Shown here piece after piece: positions 25,790 to 34,689 of a stretch of 56,310 bases of DNA. Under the pieces are notes generated by a model, which saw nothing but the letters and a program-made list of their open reading frames with translations, searched no databases and was not told the DNA's origin. Origin of the DNA: Elusimicrobiota bacterium (GTDB lineage: Bacteria > Elusimicrobiota > Elusimicrobia > JACQJP01); the NCBI GenBank assembly GCA_016204975.1, contig JACQJP010000030.1, positions 1 through 56,310 of the forward strand, in the 5' to 3' direction. Every line of letters begins with the position of its first letter. Positions within the stretch are counted from its first letter, which is position 1. The translations under genes and the position numbers were made by a program.

Positions 25790-26572
25790 TTGAACCTCTG
25801 GGAAGCCGCCGTTCTGGGCACAGTTCAGGGCGCAACGGAGTTTTTGCCGGTTTCTAGCTCCGCCCATCTGGTTCTGATTCCTCATTTTCTTGGGTGGAGG
25901 GATCCGGGCCTGGCCTATGACGTGGCGCTTCACTGGGGGACTTTAGTGGGAGTCATTTTTTATTTTTATCGGGATTGGCTTCGCCTTTTGAGGGCTGCCG
26001 TGGGGGCGAAGGACTCCCCAGAGGCCCGGCTTTTTTTGAAGCTGATGCTGGCCAGCCTCCCCGCGGCGTCAGCGGGGTATTTATTTTCCGGATGGGCGGA
26101 GGGTTTTTTCAGGCAGCCTCCCTTGGTGGCCAGGATGTTGATTTTGTTCGCCTTCTTCCTTTGGATGGGGGATTTTTTTGGAGCGAGATCTCGGGGAGAA
26201 AACACCCTCTCCTGGAGGGAGGCCTTGGGGGTGGGGCTGGCTCAGGCGCTGGCCGTCTTTCCGGGCGTTTCTCGCTCCGGGGCGACCATGACTGCCGGCC
26301 TTTTGGTGGGACTCAGCCGCCAGGCCGCCGCGCGTTTTTCCTTTTTGCTTTCCGTGCCGATTATTCTTGGAGCCGGGCTTTTGAAGCTGCCGGAGTTGGC
26401 CCGCTCACAGGTTTCCCTCTCCTATTTGGCGGTCGGATTTTTTTTCGCTATGCTTTCAGGCTTTTTCAGCATTCATTTTCTTTTGAGGTTTCTTCAAAAA
26501 AGAGGCTTCTCCGCCTTCGTGCTCTACCGTTTTCTCCTGGGATTTTTCATTCTTTTTTTTATCGGCTACTAA
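25790..26572 (+). CDS. uppP: Undecaprenyl-diphosphatase (BacA/UppP)
   Basis: The gene starts at TTG, with GGGAG upstream, and encodes 260 residues. It has the two UppP signatures: GTVQGATEFLPVSSSAHL near the N-terminus and FPGVSRSGATMTAGLLVGL at about residue 160. Seven or more helices are seen. The enzyme recycles undecaprenyl diphosphate for peptidoglycan and other polymers, and it gives bacitracin resistance when abundant. It forms an operon with DoxX upstream and sixA four bases downstream. Confidence 0.93.
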   Translation: MNLWEAAVLGTVQGATEFLPVSSSAHLVLIPHFLGWRDPGLAYDVALHWGTLVGVIFYFYRDWLRLLRAAVGAKDSPEARLFLKLMLASLPAASAGYLFSGWAEGFFRQPPLVARMLILFAFFLWMGDFFGARSRGENTLSWREALGVGLAQALAVFPGVSRSGATMTAGLLVGLSRQAAARFSFLLSVPIILGAGLLKLPELARSQVSLSYLAVGFFFAMLSGFFSIHFLLRFLQKRGFSAFVLYRFLLGFFILFFIGY

Positions 26573-26576
26573 CTTT

Positions 26577-27041
26577 ATGATCCTTTATGTTTTCCGGCAC
26601 GGACGGGCCCTGAGTGTGGAGGAGGCCGGTATTTCTACGGACGCGGAGAGGCCTCTCTCCCCCCAGGGGGTGGCCGAGGTTCGGCTCGCCGCGGAGCACC
26701 TTCGGGCGCAAGGGGGCAGGCCGGAGAAGATATTTTCCAGCCCCTTGAGGCGCGCTCGGGAGACCGCGCAGGTGGCGGCCGCTATTTTAAACTTTCAGGA
26801 GCCCATCGTGGAATTGGGGATTTTATCCGGGGGGGTTTCCGGCGCCCAACTCTGGGAGAGCCTGGAGCCGGAGCTTTCTTCTTGCCGCGAGGCGGTCATA
26901 GTGGGACATCAACCGCAGCTGGGGGAGTGGGTCGCGCTTTTTTTGGGTCTTCAGACCCCCCGCTTGGCAGCCGGCGGCCTGGTAGCCATGGAGATTTCGG
27001 AGGAGGCTCAGGCCAAGTTTTTATGGTCTCGGAATCCCTAA
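26577..27041 (+). CDS. sixA: SixA-type histidine phosphatase
   Basis: A 154-residue histidine phosphatase. The phosphorylated-histidine motif is FRHGRA at residues 6-11. SSPLRRARETAQVAA and EAVIVGHQPQLGEWV supply the remaining active-site arginine and histidine. The short length matches SixA, which dephosphorylates phosphohistidine in phosphotransfer proteins. The substrate in this organism is unknown. It follows uppP by four bases. Confidence 0.85.
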   Translation: MILYVFRHGRALSVEEAGISTDAERPLSPQGVAEVRLAAEHLRAQGGRPEKIFSSPLRRARETAQVAAAILNFQEPIVELGILSGGVSGAQLWESLEPELSSCREAVIVGHQPQLGEWVALFLGLQTPRLAAGGLVAMEISEEAQAKFLWSRNP

Positions 27042-27063
27042 GAAATTTGGTAAGATAACTGTG

Positions 27064-27792
27064 ATGGATGCGGGTTTGCTTCGGATTCTCAGGGCGACCC
27101 ATACCCTCCGTACCCCCCAGCGCAGGCTCGCTACTTTCGGCGAGACGCGGATTCACTATTATCTGTTTTCTCCCCTGCCTCCCGGCGGAAAAAGATGCCG
27201 CTTGAGGGAAGGAGAGATCCTTGCGGAGCGCCCCCACATTTTGACGGCGGAGGTGATGCTGAGGCGTTTTGAAGGATTCGATGAGAAAACCCAGATTTTG
27301 GCGCGGGAGTTGGTGGAGCAGTACCAGCATCTGCTTCGGGGGCTGGAGTACCGCTTTCGCAATGCCGTTAGGAAGACTCGCCTTCTGGAGAAGGAGGCGG
27401 GTCCTATGGCGCAAGAGGTGGGCCGGCGCTTGAATGAGGCGCGGGAGCTCCACGCTGCTGTTTTGGTTTGTCCGGAGCAGGGATGGCAGATTTCCTTGCT
27501 CAAGCTCCTTTTAGATGAGGTGACCAAATCCTTTCCTACCCAGATGCGGGAGCTGGAGGAGCATGATCTTTTTAATCCGGCCCAGGCGGCTTCCAACCGC
27601 AGGCGCGCGGAGGTGGAAGCTTTGCTTCGGCGCCTTTCTATGGAAAAAACCGTCAGTGGTTGCAGTTCCGGTTTGAAAGAAGAGTATCAGGAAAAGCTCA
27701 AGTTTTTAGGAAAAAAGCTGAAGGACTATGGCCTTTTTGAGGAGTATGAGGACCGTTTTTTCTCGCTGGCCTCCTCTTCCTCCGGTAGTTAA
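27064..27792 (+). CDS. Conserved-looking hypothetical protein, mixed alpha-beta plus long helices
   Basis: A protein of 242 residues starting at the ATG at 27064 (GTG at 27061 is also possible). No signal peptide or membrane segment. The N-terminus (RRLATFGETRIHYYLFSPL...CRLREGEILAERPHILTAEVMLRRFEGFDE) is a compact beta-rich unit that I think recurs in uncultured bacterial lineages, but I cannot name a family. The rest is helical and charged, with a possible coiled coil (EEYQEKLKFLGKKLKDYGLFEEYEDRFFSL). It is sandwiched between sixA and the uracil-DNA glycosylase gene in one orientation. Confidence 0.7.
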   Translation: MDAGLLRILRATHTLRTPQRRLATFGETRIHYYLFSPLPPGGKRCRLREGEILAERPHILTAEVMLRRFEGFDEKTQILARELVEQYQHLLRGLEYRFRNAVRKTRLLEKEAGPMAQEVGRRLNEARELHAAVLVCPEQGWQISLLKLLLDEVTKSFPTQMRELEEHDLFNPAQAASNRRRAEVEALLRRLSMEKTVSGCSSGLKEEYQEKLKFLGKKLKDYGLFEEYEDRFFSLASSSSGS

Positions 27793-27825
27793 ACTTATCC
27801 CGCGACTTGTCGGCAATAATTCTTG

Positions 27826-28467
27826 ATGGGATTTCAGTTTGATCTCTTTGACGGAAAACAAAACGACATTTTAGGGGCCGGGACTTACGAGGAGTTTAAG
27901 AGGCTTCTGGAAGGTTCCCGCTGCGCCTTGTGCGCGCTGCATGCATCCCGGACGCACATCGTGGTAGATCGCGGGAACCCCAAATCAAAAATCCTGATGA
28001 TCGGGGAGGGTCCGGGGGAAAACGAAGACCTTCAGGGACGGGCCTTCGTCGGGCGGTCCGGACGGCTTATGGACCGCTTGGTGGCCGAAGAGCTGGGGAT
28101 GGATACCAATCGGGATTTTTTGATCGCCAATGTCATCAAATGCCGACCTCCCCAGAACCGGACGCCGGAGATGCAGGAGGCCCAGGCCTGCCTTCCTTTC
28201 CTGAGAAAGCAGGTGGAATTGATGCGCCCTCAGGTGATCCTGCTGCTGGGGGCGACGGCCCTGAAGCATCTGGTGCCGGAGAAGAAGAATTTCTCCATGG
28301 AAAAAGAGGCCGGCCGTTTTTTCAGTGTTTCGCAATATGCCGGCGTCCAATGGATGGTACTGTATCACCCCGCCTACCTTCTTTACGATCCCCGCAAAGA
28401 GCCTGCCTTCCGCCAGCACCTGCAAAGCTTGAAAAAACTTCTGGAGAAAGTAACAGAAAGGGCGTAG
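27826..28467 (+). CDS. udg: Family 4 uracil-DNA glycosylase
   Basis: A 213-residue glycosylase that removes uracil from DNA. Motif A is GEGPGENEDLQGRAFVGRSG, and the C-terminal VLYHPAYLLYDPRK holds the histidine motif. Four cysteines fit the 4Fe-4S cluster typical of family 4: CALC near residue 33, CRPPQN and ACLPFL. TTG ATG at the start makes 27826 the natural initiation codon. The DNA polymerase-like fusion found in some lineages is absent. Confidence 0.92.
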   Translation: MGFQFDLFDGKQNDILGAGTYEEFKRLLEGSRCALCALHASRTHIVVDRGNPKSKILMIGEGPGENEDLQGRAFVGRSGRLMDRLVAEELGMDTNRDFLIANVIKCRPPQNRTPEMQEAQACLPFLRKQVELMRPQVILLLGATALKHLVPEKKNFSMEKEAGRFFSVSQYAGVQWMVLYHPAYLLYDPRKEPAFRQHLQSLKKLLEKVTERA

Positions 28468-28503
28468 GCCGCAGGTGGTGGGCTTCTTTTCTTTGCCACA
28501 GCC

Positions 28504-28953
28504 TTACCTGCTTTGGTTTCTTTTCAGAAGGTGATCCAGGCTGAGCGTCCGGGGAGGATTTTTATAGATCAGGATCGCCAGGCCCAACAGAAGCATATCC
28601 AGCCCTAGGGCCTGGAGGGGGGACAAGGAGAGTGCCTTTCCAAAGCAACCGCACTCTCCCAACGGGGTGCCTCGCAGGAGGTTGATTCCCAGCGCAATAA
28701 TAAAGGAAGCCGATAGAATTCCAAGCCCCGCGCTGGAAAGCCGGGTGGCGTATCCCAGAAAGAGATAGACGCCCAAAAGGAGCTCCAGCCACGGCAGGAT
28801 TTTTGCGAAAGGAAAAATGAGTGCGGGAGGCAGGAGCTCGTAGATCTGGACTACCGCCGCAAACTCCTCGACGGGAAGCAGAAGCTTGGATATCCCGGAG
28901 GCGGCGAAGAGGAATCCTAAAAGCAGTCGTGCAGGGAAAGTGTATCGAGCCAT
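28504..28953 (-). CDS. MauE/DoxX-like membrane protein
   Basis: A 149-residue protein of four helices with the MauE-type features ARLLLGFLFAASGISKLLLPVEEF, LPWLELLLGVYLFLGYATRLSSAGL and GECGCFGKALSLSP. The CxC pair (GECGCFG) occurs in methylamine-utilisation MauE and its relatives, which assist disulfide or heme processing. It lies 16 bases behind a DsbA-like gene, in line with a disulfide-exchange role. No methylamine dehydrogenase genes are present. Confidence 0.75.
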   Translation of the reverse strand: MARYTFPARLLLGFLFAASGISKLLLPVEEFAAVVQIYELLPPALIFPFAKILPWLELLLGVYLFLGYATRLSSAGLGILSASFIIALGINLLRGTPLGECGCFGKALSLSPLQALGLDMLLLGLAILIYKNPPRTLSLDHLLKRNQSR

Positions 28954-28969
28954 CGTGGCTCAGTAGTTC

Positions 28970-29611
28970 TTAGCCCCCTCCCCGGACTTTTAAAATTCTT
29001 TCGATGAGTTGGGGTCCCCTCTCCAGAAGCTGTCTGCCCCCCACCAGGGGCTGGCCGTTCAGGAGAAAGGTGGGGGTGGAGTGGATGCGTCGGGCCCGGG
29101 CCTCGGCCGCTTCGCGGGTCACCTTTCGGTCCGCCGTGGGATCTTGGAGGCAGCTTTCAAACCGAGGCCCATCCATCCCCAGCTGCAGGGCGTAGTTGCT
29201 CAAAAAATCGCCAGACCTTGAGGAAGACCATGCAGTTTGGTTTTCAAACAGAAGGTCATGGTAGCCCCAGAACCTTCCTTGCCGGTGCGCACACTCGGCG
29301 GCGATCGCGGCGGATCGCGCCCAGGGGTGGATGCGCTCCAGTGGAAAGTGTTTGAAGACGATGCGAATGCGTTCTCCGTAATTTTTCAGAATTTGTTGGA
29401 GCGGTTTCTGCGCGGCGCGGCAGGCGGGGCATTGGAAATCGCTGAACTCCAGAAGGGTGATGGGGGCGTCCGGGGGGCCTTTGATTTTTTCCAGGAGCAG
29501 GGGCGGCCTTTGTTTCCAGTAGAGGGTTCGCGCCAGGGAGACGGCCCCGACGAGGCAGACCAGGATCAGGAGGCCCGTTCCGTAGTATCTTTGGTTGGGG
29601 GTGAGTCTCAT
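28970..29611 (-). CDS. DsbA-like thioredoxin-fold protein, membrane anchored
   Basis: The start at 29611 overlaps the transaldolase stop (ATGA), giving 213 residues. One N-terminal helix ([19 protein letters not shown]) anchors a periplasmic DsbA/BdbD-type domain. The active site is [49 protein letters not shown] and the cis-proline region [16 protein letters not shown] are typical. It probably forms or exchanges disulfides in envelope proteins, and is cotranscribed with the MauE-like gene. Confidence 0.85.
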   Translation of the reverse strand: MRLTPNQRYYGTGLLILVCLVGAVSLARTLYWKQRPPLLLEKIKGPPDAPITLLEFSDFQCPACRAAQKPLQQILKNYGERIRIVFKHFPLERIHPWARSAAIAAECAHRQGRFWGYHDLLFENQTAWSSSRSGDFLSNYALQLGMDGPRFESCLQDPTADRKVTREAAEARARRIHSTPTFLLNGQPLVGGRQLLERGPQLIERILKVRGGG

Positions 29612-30279
29612 CGGGGGACTTTCTCGAAGGGGTTTCCCGGAACCTTTTCCCAATCGGCTAGGAATTTCTTGAGGCCCGCATCCGTCAGCGGGTGTTTGAA
29701 GAGCTGGCGAAGAACCGAAAAGGGCATGGTGGCCACATCCGCCCCGATTCGGCAGGCCTCCACGATGTGCATGGGATGGCGGATGGAGGCGACTAAGACC
29801 TGGGTGGAAAATCCATAGTTTTTGTAGATTCGGACCGCATCCTCAATCAGTCGCATTCCTTCCTCGCCCACATCGTCCAGCCGGCCGATGAAGGGGGAGA
29901 CGTAGGTAGCCCCCGCCTTGGCGGCCAAAAGCGCCTGGTTGGCGGAGAAGACCAGCGTCACGTTGACGGGAATCTCCTCTTTTTTAAGGATGTTGAGGGC
30001 CTGCATGCCGGCTTCGGTCATGGGAATTTTGGCCACCACGTTTTTCCCCCAGCTATAAAGCTCGCGAGCTTGCTCCAGCATGCCCTCTACGTCGGTGGCC
30101 ACCACCTCCAGGGAGACCGGCAGGGGAGCTGCCGTTTTGAGTATCTCTTGAGCCACCGTCTTGAAAGGTCTTCCCGTTTTGGCAGCCAGGGAGGGGTTGG
30201 TGGTCACCCCATCCAAGAAGCCCCACGCCTTGGCCTGTTTGATCTCGTCAATCATTGCGGTATCGAGAAAGAATTTCAT
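29608..30279 (-). CDS. tal: Transaldolase, small TalC/fructose-6-phosphate aldolase type
   Basis: A 223-residue class I aldolase of the pentose phosphate pathway. It has [31 protein letters not shown], the Schiff-base lysine in [41 protein letters not shown], and [15 protein letters not shown]. The short length places it in the TalC/MipB class. It is the first gene of an operon with a DsbA-like and a MauE-like gene, apparently without functional link. Confidence 0.93.
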   Translation of the reverse strand: MKFFLDTAMIDEIKQAKAWGFLDGVTTNPSLAAKTGRPFKTVAQEILKTAAPLPVSLEVVATDVEGMLEQARELYSWGKNVVAKIPMTEAGMQALNILKKEEIPVNVTLVFSANQALLAAKAGATYVSPFIGRLDDVGEEGMRLIEDAVRIYKNYGFSTQVLVASIRHPMHIVEACRIGADVATMPFSVLRQLFKHPLTDAGLKKFLADWEKVPGNPFEKVPR

Positions 30280-30360
30280 GGTTCAAGTTCCTCCCTCCTC
30301 ATTCTATCAGAGGGGATGGACGGATTTCAATGCTCCACACCGCAAAGGACAAAACCCACC

Positions 30361-30389
30361 TTGACCGGTCGCCCTTTCCGGTCTAGACT
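30361..30389 (+). promoter_or_regulatory. Sigma-70-like promoter with inverted repeat in the spacer
   Basis: TTGACC and TAGACT are separated by exactly 17 bases, about 50 bases upstream of the next ATG. The spacer contains GACCGG...CCGGTC, an inverted repeat that could be an operator or a chance palindrome. Confidence 0.5.
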
Positions 30390-30437
30390 ATTGGCGTCCG
30401 GGGCAGACCGGAGAATATCCGTATGGGAGGGCGAACC

Positions 30438-31193
30438 ATGAGAAGACTGTTCATCGTTTGGGTGGCGTGCGGGATGTTTCTGGGTGTGGGACGTGCGGAG
30501 CCTCCAGAAGAAACTCCATCGGGGACGCAACCGGCTGAGCCGGCTGTGCCCGGGGAAAGGCCCGCCATTCCCGCAAAACCCGCCCCCCAGTGGAAGAAAC
30601 ACCATTTCGAGCATCACTGGAAAAAGGCCGGTCCTGAGGAGAGGGATGCCTTTTTGAAGGTGCATCCGGAGGTGGAAGAGCAATTGCGGGGGCGTTGGGA
30701 AAAGGCCGCTCCCGAAGAACGCGAGGCATTTTTGAAAAAGCACCCTCGTTTAGGAAGGGCCTACCTGCACAACAGATGGGCAAATGCCACGCCGCAGGAG
30801 CGTCTGGAGTTTCTGGAAGCTCACCCCGACCTAAGAGACAGGGTCCGGGATCGGTGGGATCAAGCCGCTCCGCAGGAGAGAAGGCGATTTTTGGAGGACC
30901 ATGCGCGCGCACGGGAGCATTTGGAGAAAAAAGAGAGGCTGCGAGAGAGGAGGGGAGAGCGTTTGGAAAAGCATGGCCGGGGACTCGATCGTGCCGGGGA
31001 AAGGGTGGAGAAAGCCGGCGAGAAGATGGAGAGAAAAGGGGAAGAGCTGGTGGAATCCGGCAAGGAGCGCGCGGGAAGCCGTTTGATTCGCCAAGGGGAA
31101 AGGATGCAGCAGCGCGGAGAGAACATGCAGAACCGAGGCCAGCGCTTTCAAGATCGGGGGCGCCGGATACAAAGCCGCGGGCAGGGGAGGTAG
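30438..31193 (+). CDS. Secreted repeat protein with four W-PEER-FL-HP repeats and basic helical tail
   Basis: The ATG at 30438 follows GGGAGGGCGAACC; the track start five codons earlier is not needed. The 251-residue protein has a signal peptide ending near GVGRAEP, a proline-rich stretch, then four repeats of about 26 residues: WKKAGPEERDAFLKVHP, WEKAAPEEREAFLKKHP, WANATPQERLEFLEAHP, WDQAAPQERRRFLEDHA. These resemble DUF3106-type helical repeats. The last 110 residues are rich in Arg, Glu and Gly and likely a long charged helix (ERMQQRGENMQNRGQRFQDRG). No enzymatic motif. A monocistronic envelope protein of unknown role. Confidence 0.75.
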   Translation: MRRLFIVWVACGMFLGVGRAEPPEETPSGTQPAEPAVPGERPAIPAKPAPQWKKHHFEHHWKKAGPEERDAFLKVHPEVEEQLRGRWEKAAPEEREAFLKKHPRLGRAYLHNRWANATPQERLEFLEAHPDLRDRVRDRWDQAAPQERRRFLEDHARAREHLEKKERLRERRGERLEKHGRGLDRAGERVEKAGEKMERKGEELVESGKERAGSRLIRQGERMQQRGENMQNRGQRFQDRGRRIQSRGQGR

Positions 31194-31209
31194 CCCCCCG
31201 CTTAGATTT

Positions 31210-32568
31210 TTAGGACTTCGGAGGTTCTGGGGGGCCGGGGAGGATGGATTCGATTCCCTTTTTCTCCGGTTCCTTCTTTTTCTCTCCGGGGAGGGTTTCT
31301 TCCCCGGCTTGGGTGGGGAAGCAGATGGGGTCCACCCCGTAGTATCTTTCTGAAGGCTTTCCCGCGAGGATGTCCCACAGCCTCTGCTTGACTTGGACGA
31401 AGCAAGAGGTGTTTAAGAGATAGCTGGAGTTGGGAATTCCCTTCCCTCGATCCCATGCCGGCGCCAAATATTTGGTGACCCTTTGGGTGTAGGCGACGCG
31501 GTCCTCGGTCGGCGGGTGGCTCATCCACAACGGGGAGATCTTGGGGCGCTTATCCTCTCGCTGCATGACCTTAAACATGCGGGTGAAGCCGCTGGTGTCA
31601 TATCCCGCCGCCCAGAGGTACTGCATGCCGTAGTGATCCGCCATCTTCTCGTTGGCGCGGGAGTATTTGAGCATGGCCAGGACAAATCCGGCATACTCGG
31701 CGGTAAAAAGCCAGGAGATTCCGTAGTATTTTAAAAGCTGGAGCAACCTTTCTCCGACCGTTCGGCCGATGGCGCCCCCCAGGATTCCGATTTTTTGAAG
31801 GAGGTAATAACCTACGTTTTCCAGGATGAAACGCGCCCAGCCCATTCGGGTGGCCTTGCTGACAAAACAACTCCCGTGGCGGACGGTGACGTGGGCGATC
31901 TCATGGGCCATGACGCCGGCCAGGGCGGCCTCGTCGGGGGCGTAGAGGACGAGGCCGGCGTTAAAATAGAGGTAGCCTCCCGGAAAGGCGAAGGCATTGA
32001 TGACGTCGCTTTTGATTACTTTCACGGTGAAAGGGGTCTGCCAGTCGGAGTGCTCCCGGATTTTCTCTGCGATGTTCTGGATGTATCGGGAGACGATAGG
32101 ATCTTCCAGCAGCAGCTTGTTGGGTTTGAGCTCGTTGTCCTCATATTCCTTGGAGACGATGGCTCCGATTTTGATGTCGTCTTCTCTGGAATAACTGTTC
32201 CAATCGTCTCCGGGTAGGCCCACGCCGCTGGAGCATTGGTCCACCCTGCGGTTTCCAATCTGGTTGGCGTCGTTTCGAGGGTCCGATGGGTCCAGCTCTT
32301 TAGGAAACTCCTCCTTCTCCTCCTCTTTTTCTCTCTCGGTTAATCCTTCTTGACTCTCTTCGGAAGGTTTTTGATTTTGTGGTTCTTGCCCCGAGTTTTC
32401 CTGGATCTTTTGGGCCTGGAGCTCCGCGGCGCGCAACACTTTGCCCTGTTCTTTGGAAAGCAGGGGCTCTGCCTGAGAGAGCGCCGGCTCCAACAGCAAA
32501 GCCGCGGAAAGGAAAAGAGCCAGAAACTTTTTTGCAAAAGCCCCGGTTTTAGTGAAGGATAGAGTCAT
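31210..32568 (-). CDS. Secreted M48-family metalloprotease A
   Basis: A 452-residue protein with a signal peptide (LFLSAALLLEPALSQA), a charged glutamate-rich segment, then an M48 domain like BepA/LoiP. Zinc ligands are in GVMAHEIAHVTVRHG (HExxH) and the third ligand in SRANEKMADHYGMQYL. The preceding strand VINAFAFPGGYLYFNAGLV is typical. After the domain comes a long tail without recognised repeats. The gene starts one base after the stop of a second M48 gene, so they are cotranscribed and probably duplicated. Likely role is quality control of outer-membrane proteins. Confidence 0.88.
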   Translation of the reverse strand: MTLSFTKTGAFAKKFLALFLSAALLLEPALSQAEPLLSKEQGKVLRAAELQAQKIQENSGQEPQNQKPSEESQEGLTEREKEEEKEEFPKELDPSDPRNDANQIGNRRVDQCSSGVGLPGDDWNSYSREDDIKIGAIVSKEYEDNELKPNKLLLEDPIVSRYIQNIAEKIREHSDWQTPFTVKVIKSDVINAFAFPGGYLYFNAGLVLYAPDEAALAGVMAHEIAHVTVRHGSCFVSKATRMGWARFILENVGYYLLQKIGILGGAIGRTVGERLLQLLKYYGISWLFTAEYAGFVLAMLKYSRANEKMADHYGMQYLWAAGYDTSGFTRMFKVMQREDKRPKISPLWMSHPPTEDRVAYTQRVTKYLAPAWDRGKGIPNSSYLLNTSCFVQVKQRLWDILAGKPSERYYGVDPICFPTQAGEETLPGEKKKEPEKKGIESILPGPPEPPKS

Positions 32569-32569
32569 T

Positions 32570-34462
32570 CTATTCTTTCTTCTCCGGCCCCTTTTTTTCC
32601 TCTGGTTCGGGCACGGGCTTCTTTTTCAGGGTCGGGCGCGGCCCGTGTTCCTCTTGTTGCTGGTCTTGCGGAGAGGCCTGCCTTTCCAGAATAGCCCTCA
32701 GGTCCCTTCGGCGGTCCAGGCCGTATCTTTCCTGCAGCCAGTCCTGCGCGATATGAAAGTCGGATGAGGAGAGCTGGAAGCTTTGGATGGGCGGCAACTT
32801 TTCGCAGATCAGAAGCTCTACGTTAGCCGTGCGGTCCCTGCTCGGGGAGTGGTCCGAGAAGATTTTGGGCAGGGTTCCGATCTCGCCCCGGATTTCCTTT
32901 TTCCGCATGATTTCAAAAAACTCACTCGAACCCCGGGGATTGAACCCGGCATGGTAGGCATACTCAGTGCCCAGGCGGTCTGCCTCATCCTCAAAGCCGC
33001 GGGAGTACTGGATGAAGGCCAGCGGCAGCCCGAAGGCAAGACCGTACTGAAAGAGGTAGCCTCCCGGGCCCAGGAGGAAGCGGTAGAGGCCGACCGGGTC
33101 TAGGATGTAGGCGGCCATCATGCCTTTGTCGATCATCTCCCTGATTTTTTTAAATTGGCTGACCGCGCGGGTTCCGTGGCGGGCCGCCACATGGGCGATT
33201 TCGTGGGCTAGGACTCCGGCCAGCTCCGATTCCGTTTTGGCTTCCAACATCAGCCCGGTGGTGACATAGATAAATCCTCCGGGCAGCGCGAAGGCGTTGA
33301 TGGACAGATCGTCTTTTTCCTTGGGCTCTTCGGATTCCTCCTCCTTTCCTTTCTCTTTCTCTTTCTCTTCCTCCTTCGGTTTCTCCTCTGGCTCCTCAGC
33401 TTCCCTCTCTTTTTCCTTCATTTGATGCAGTACTTTGCAATTTAAGGGAATTTTTAGGTCGGTTTTCGGCGCCAGGCGGTCGCAGAGGCCTTGGATGTAG
33501 TTTTGAACGAGGGAGTCTTTGAGGATCGCTTGCCCGTTTTGTCTCTCGAATTGTTGGGATAACTGGGTCCCTATATAGATTTCCGCCTCCAGGCTGAAAT
33601 AGTTGTAGTCCCAAAGGTAGTCAATGATGGGAGGCAGGTTTTTCCCTTCGGTGACGTCCCGGTGCCCGATTTCCGATAAGGGATCCTTCTGAGGATTGTA
33701 TTGACATTGAGAGACCCGTCCGATTAGAGCCACCAGGAAGGGGATCTCCTCCTGCATGTTTTTGAGCAGCCGCTCCTTTTTCTCGCGCTCTTCTTTAGCC
33801 TTCACATAGGCCTTTGCAACCGGCTGATACTGCGCATCCACCTCGTTGAAGTCTTCCTCCTTTTTTTCTTTCCATTGCCTGGCCGTCTCCAGCCGCCCTA
33901 GATTTTCAGGAGAGCGTTTCTTGTTGTAGTCTTTCTGAAGTTTCTCAAACTCCCTCTCCGCCTTCTCCAGATCCTTTCTGACTGCGTCACGCAAGTTCTT
34001 TTTAGCCTCGTACTCCGCCTTAGCTTGGTATTCGGTTTTCAGAAGGATGGGGACCTCAACTTGAAGCTCTGGAATTTTGGCCTGGTAGAGTTGGATGGTT
34101 TCCTCGAGCTCCCGGATGCGGGTGCGGACAAAGGGATCCGGGTGGGAGTAGCCGGAAAGATTGTCTGAATTTGTCGGAACCGAAGAGGGTGTGTCTTGGA
34201 GAGAGGAGGTCCCTTCCCAAAGCCCTTGGATGCCGGAGAGGAATTGCCGGGCGGTCCGATGGGGGGGATTCCAGGGAGATTCTTGCCTCTGGCCGGAGTC
34301 GAGCCGGGAGCTCCATAGGTCCTGGCCGCTGACATCCGGGAGAAGAGGCTGAAACCGCATCTCCACCGGCCGCTGCGAGAACTCTTGGGAGAGAACGGGC
34401 AACGCAGACGAGAAGCCTGCCAGAAGCAGAGAAAGAAGGATCGCTAAAAATCTTCTAAACAT
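32570..34462 (-). CDS. Secreted M48-family metalloprotease B, coiled-coil
   Basis: About 630 residues starting at the ATG at 34462 (GTG at 34474 possible), with a signal peptide (MFRRFLAILLSLLLAGFSSA). Residues 100-230 form a long charged coiled coil (LRDAVRKDLEKAEREFEKLQKDYNKK and similar). The M48 domain is split by a lysine/glutamate-rich insertion (KPKEEEKEKEKGKEEES) before the strand SINAFALPGGFIYVTTGLML. Zinc ligands HEIAHVAARHG and DEADRLGTEYAYHAG are intact. The tail is charged. It precedes M48 protease A by one base and follows a structured leader. Confidence 0.86.
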   Translation of the reverse strand: MFRRFLAILLSLLLAGFSSALPVLSQEFSQRPVEMRFQPLLPDVSGQDLWSSRLDSGQRQESPWNPPHRTARQFLSGIQGLWEGTSSLQDTPSSVPTNSDNLSGYSHPDPFVRTRIRELEETIQLYQAKIPELQVEVPILLKTEYQAKAEYEAKKNLRDAVRKDLEKAEREFEKLQKDYNKKRSPENLGRLETARQWKEKKEEDFNEVDAQYQPVAKAYVKAKEEREKKERLLKNMQEEIPFLVALIGRVSQCQYNPQKDPLSEIGHRDVTEGKNLPPIIDYLWDYNYFSLEAEIYIGTQLSQQFERQNGQAILKDSLVQNYIQGLCDRLAPKTDLKIPLNCKVLHQMKEKEREAEEPEEKPKEEEKEKEKGKEEESEEPKEKDDLSINAFALPGGFIYVTTGLMLEAKTESELAGVLAHEIAHVAARHGTRAVSQFKKIREMIDKGMMAAYILDPVGLYRFLLGPGGYLFQYGLAFGLPLAFIQYSRGFEDEADRLGTEYAYHAGFNPRGSSEFFEIMRKKEIRGEIGTLPKIFSDHSPSRDRTANVELLICEKLPPIQSFQLSSSDFHIAQDWLQERYGLDRRRDLRAILERQASPQDQQQEEHGPRPTLKKKPVPEPEEKKGPEKKE

Positions 34463-34535
34463 GGGGCGATGCACCTAGGGAATCTTACCCTGTTTTCTAC
34501 GGATGCGGCATGGGTCTTCGGGGTACAAAAGGGGT

Positions 34536-34604
34536 GAAAAAGGGCCCAGGGCGGGGTTGGGCCCAAAGTCCTAGGGAAAAGGGCCAAAGGACCCATCCCT
34601 CCTA
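34536..34604 (-). promoter_or_regulatory. Structured leader with terminator, copy A, before M48 operon
   Basis: Read on the minus strand: TAGGAGGG, GGTCCTTTGGCCC, CCTAGGACTT, then the hairpin GGGCCCA-ACCCCGCCC-TGGGCCC followed by TTTTTC. This is a rho-independent terminator inside the 5-prime leader of the M48 pair, about 75 bases before its start. Copy B at 35356-35433 shares almost all these blocks. A leader with a terminator could attenuate transcription, or the hairpin could close an unmapped transcript. Confidence 0.5.
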
Positions 34605-34611
34605 AATGGAG

Positions 34612-34663
34612 TTGCAAAAGTCCGGGCTTAAGGGTAAGATTTACCGGACTTTTGCAAAAGTCC
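34612..34663. repeat. TTGCAAAAGTCC repeat with hairpin and perfect 18-bp palindrome
   Basis: TTGCAAAAGTCCGG (34612-34625) faces CCGGACTTTTGCAA (34644-34657) across an internal GGTAA-GAT-TTACC stem, so the whole can fold into a hairpin. The right arm continues into GGACTTTTGCAAAAGTCC, a perfect 18-base palindrome (34646-34663). It lies between the divergent M48 and PrcB-like genes. The same half-site occurs at three other intergenic loci. Confidence 0.75.
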
Positions 34664-34689
34664 ACATTGACTATCTCTTTTGTGTGATC

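Noticed and set aside
32529-32545. TTTTGCAAAAG inside the M48 A gene as another dispersed repeat
   Set aside because: It continues as CCCCGG rather than TCC, and the stretch encodes part of the signal peptide, so it is a chance match.
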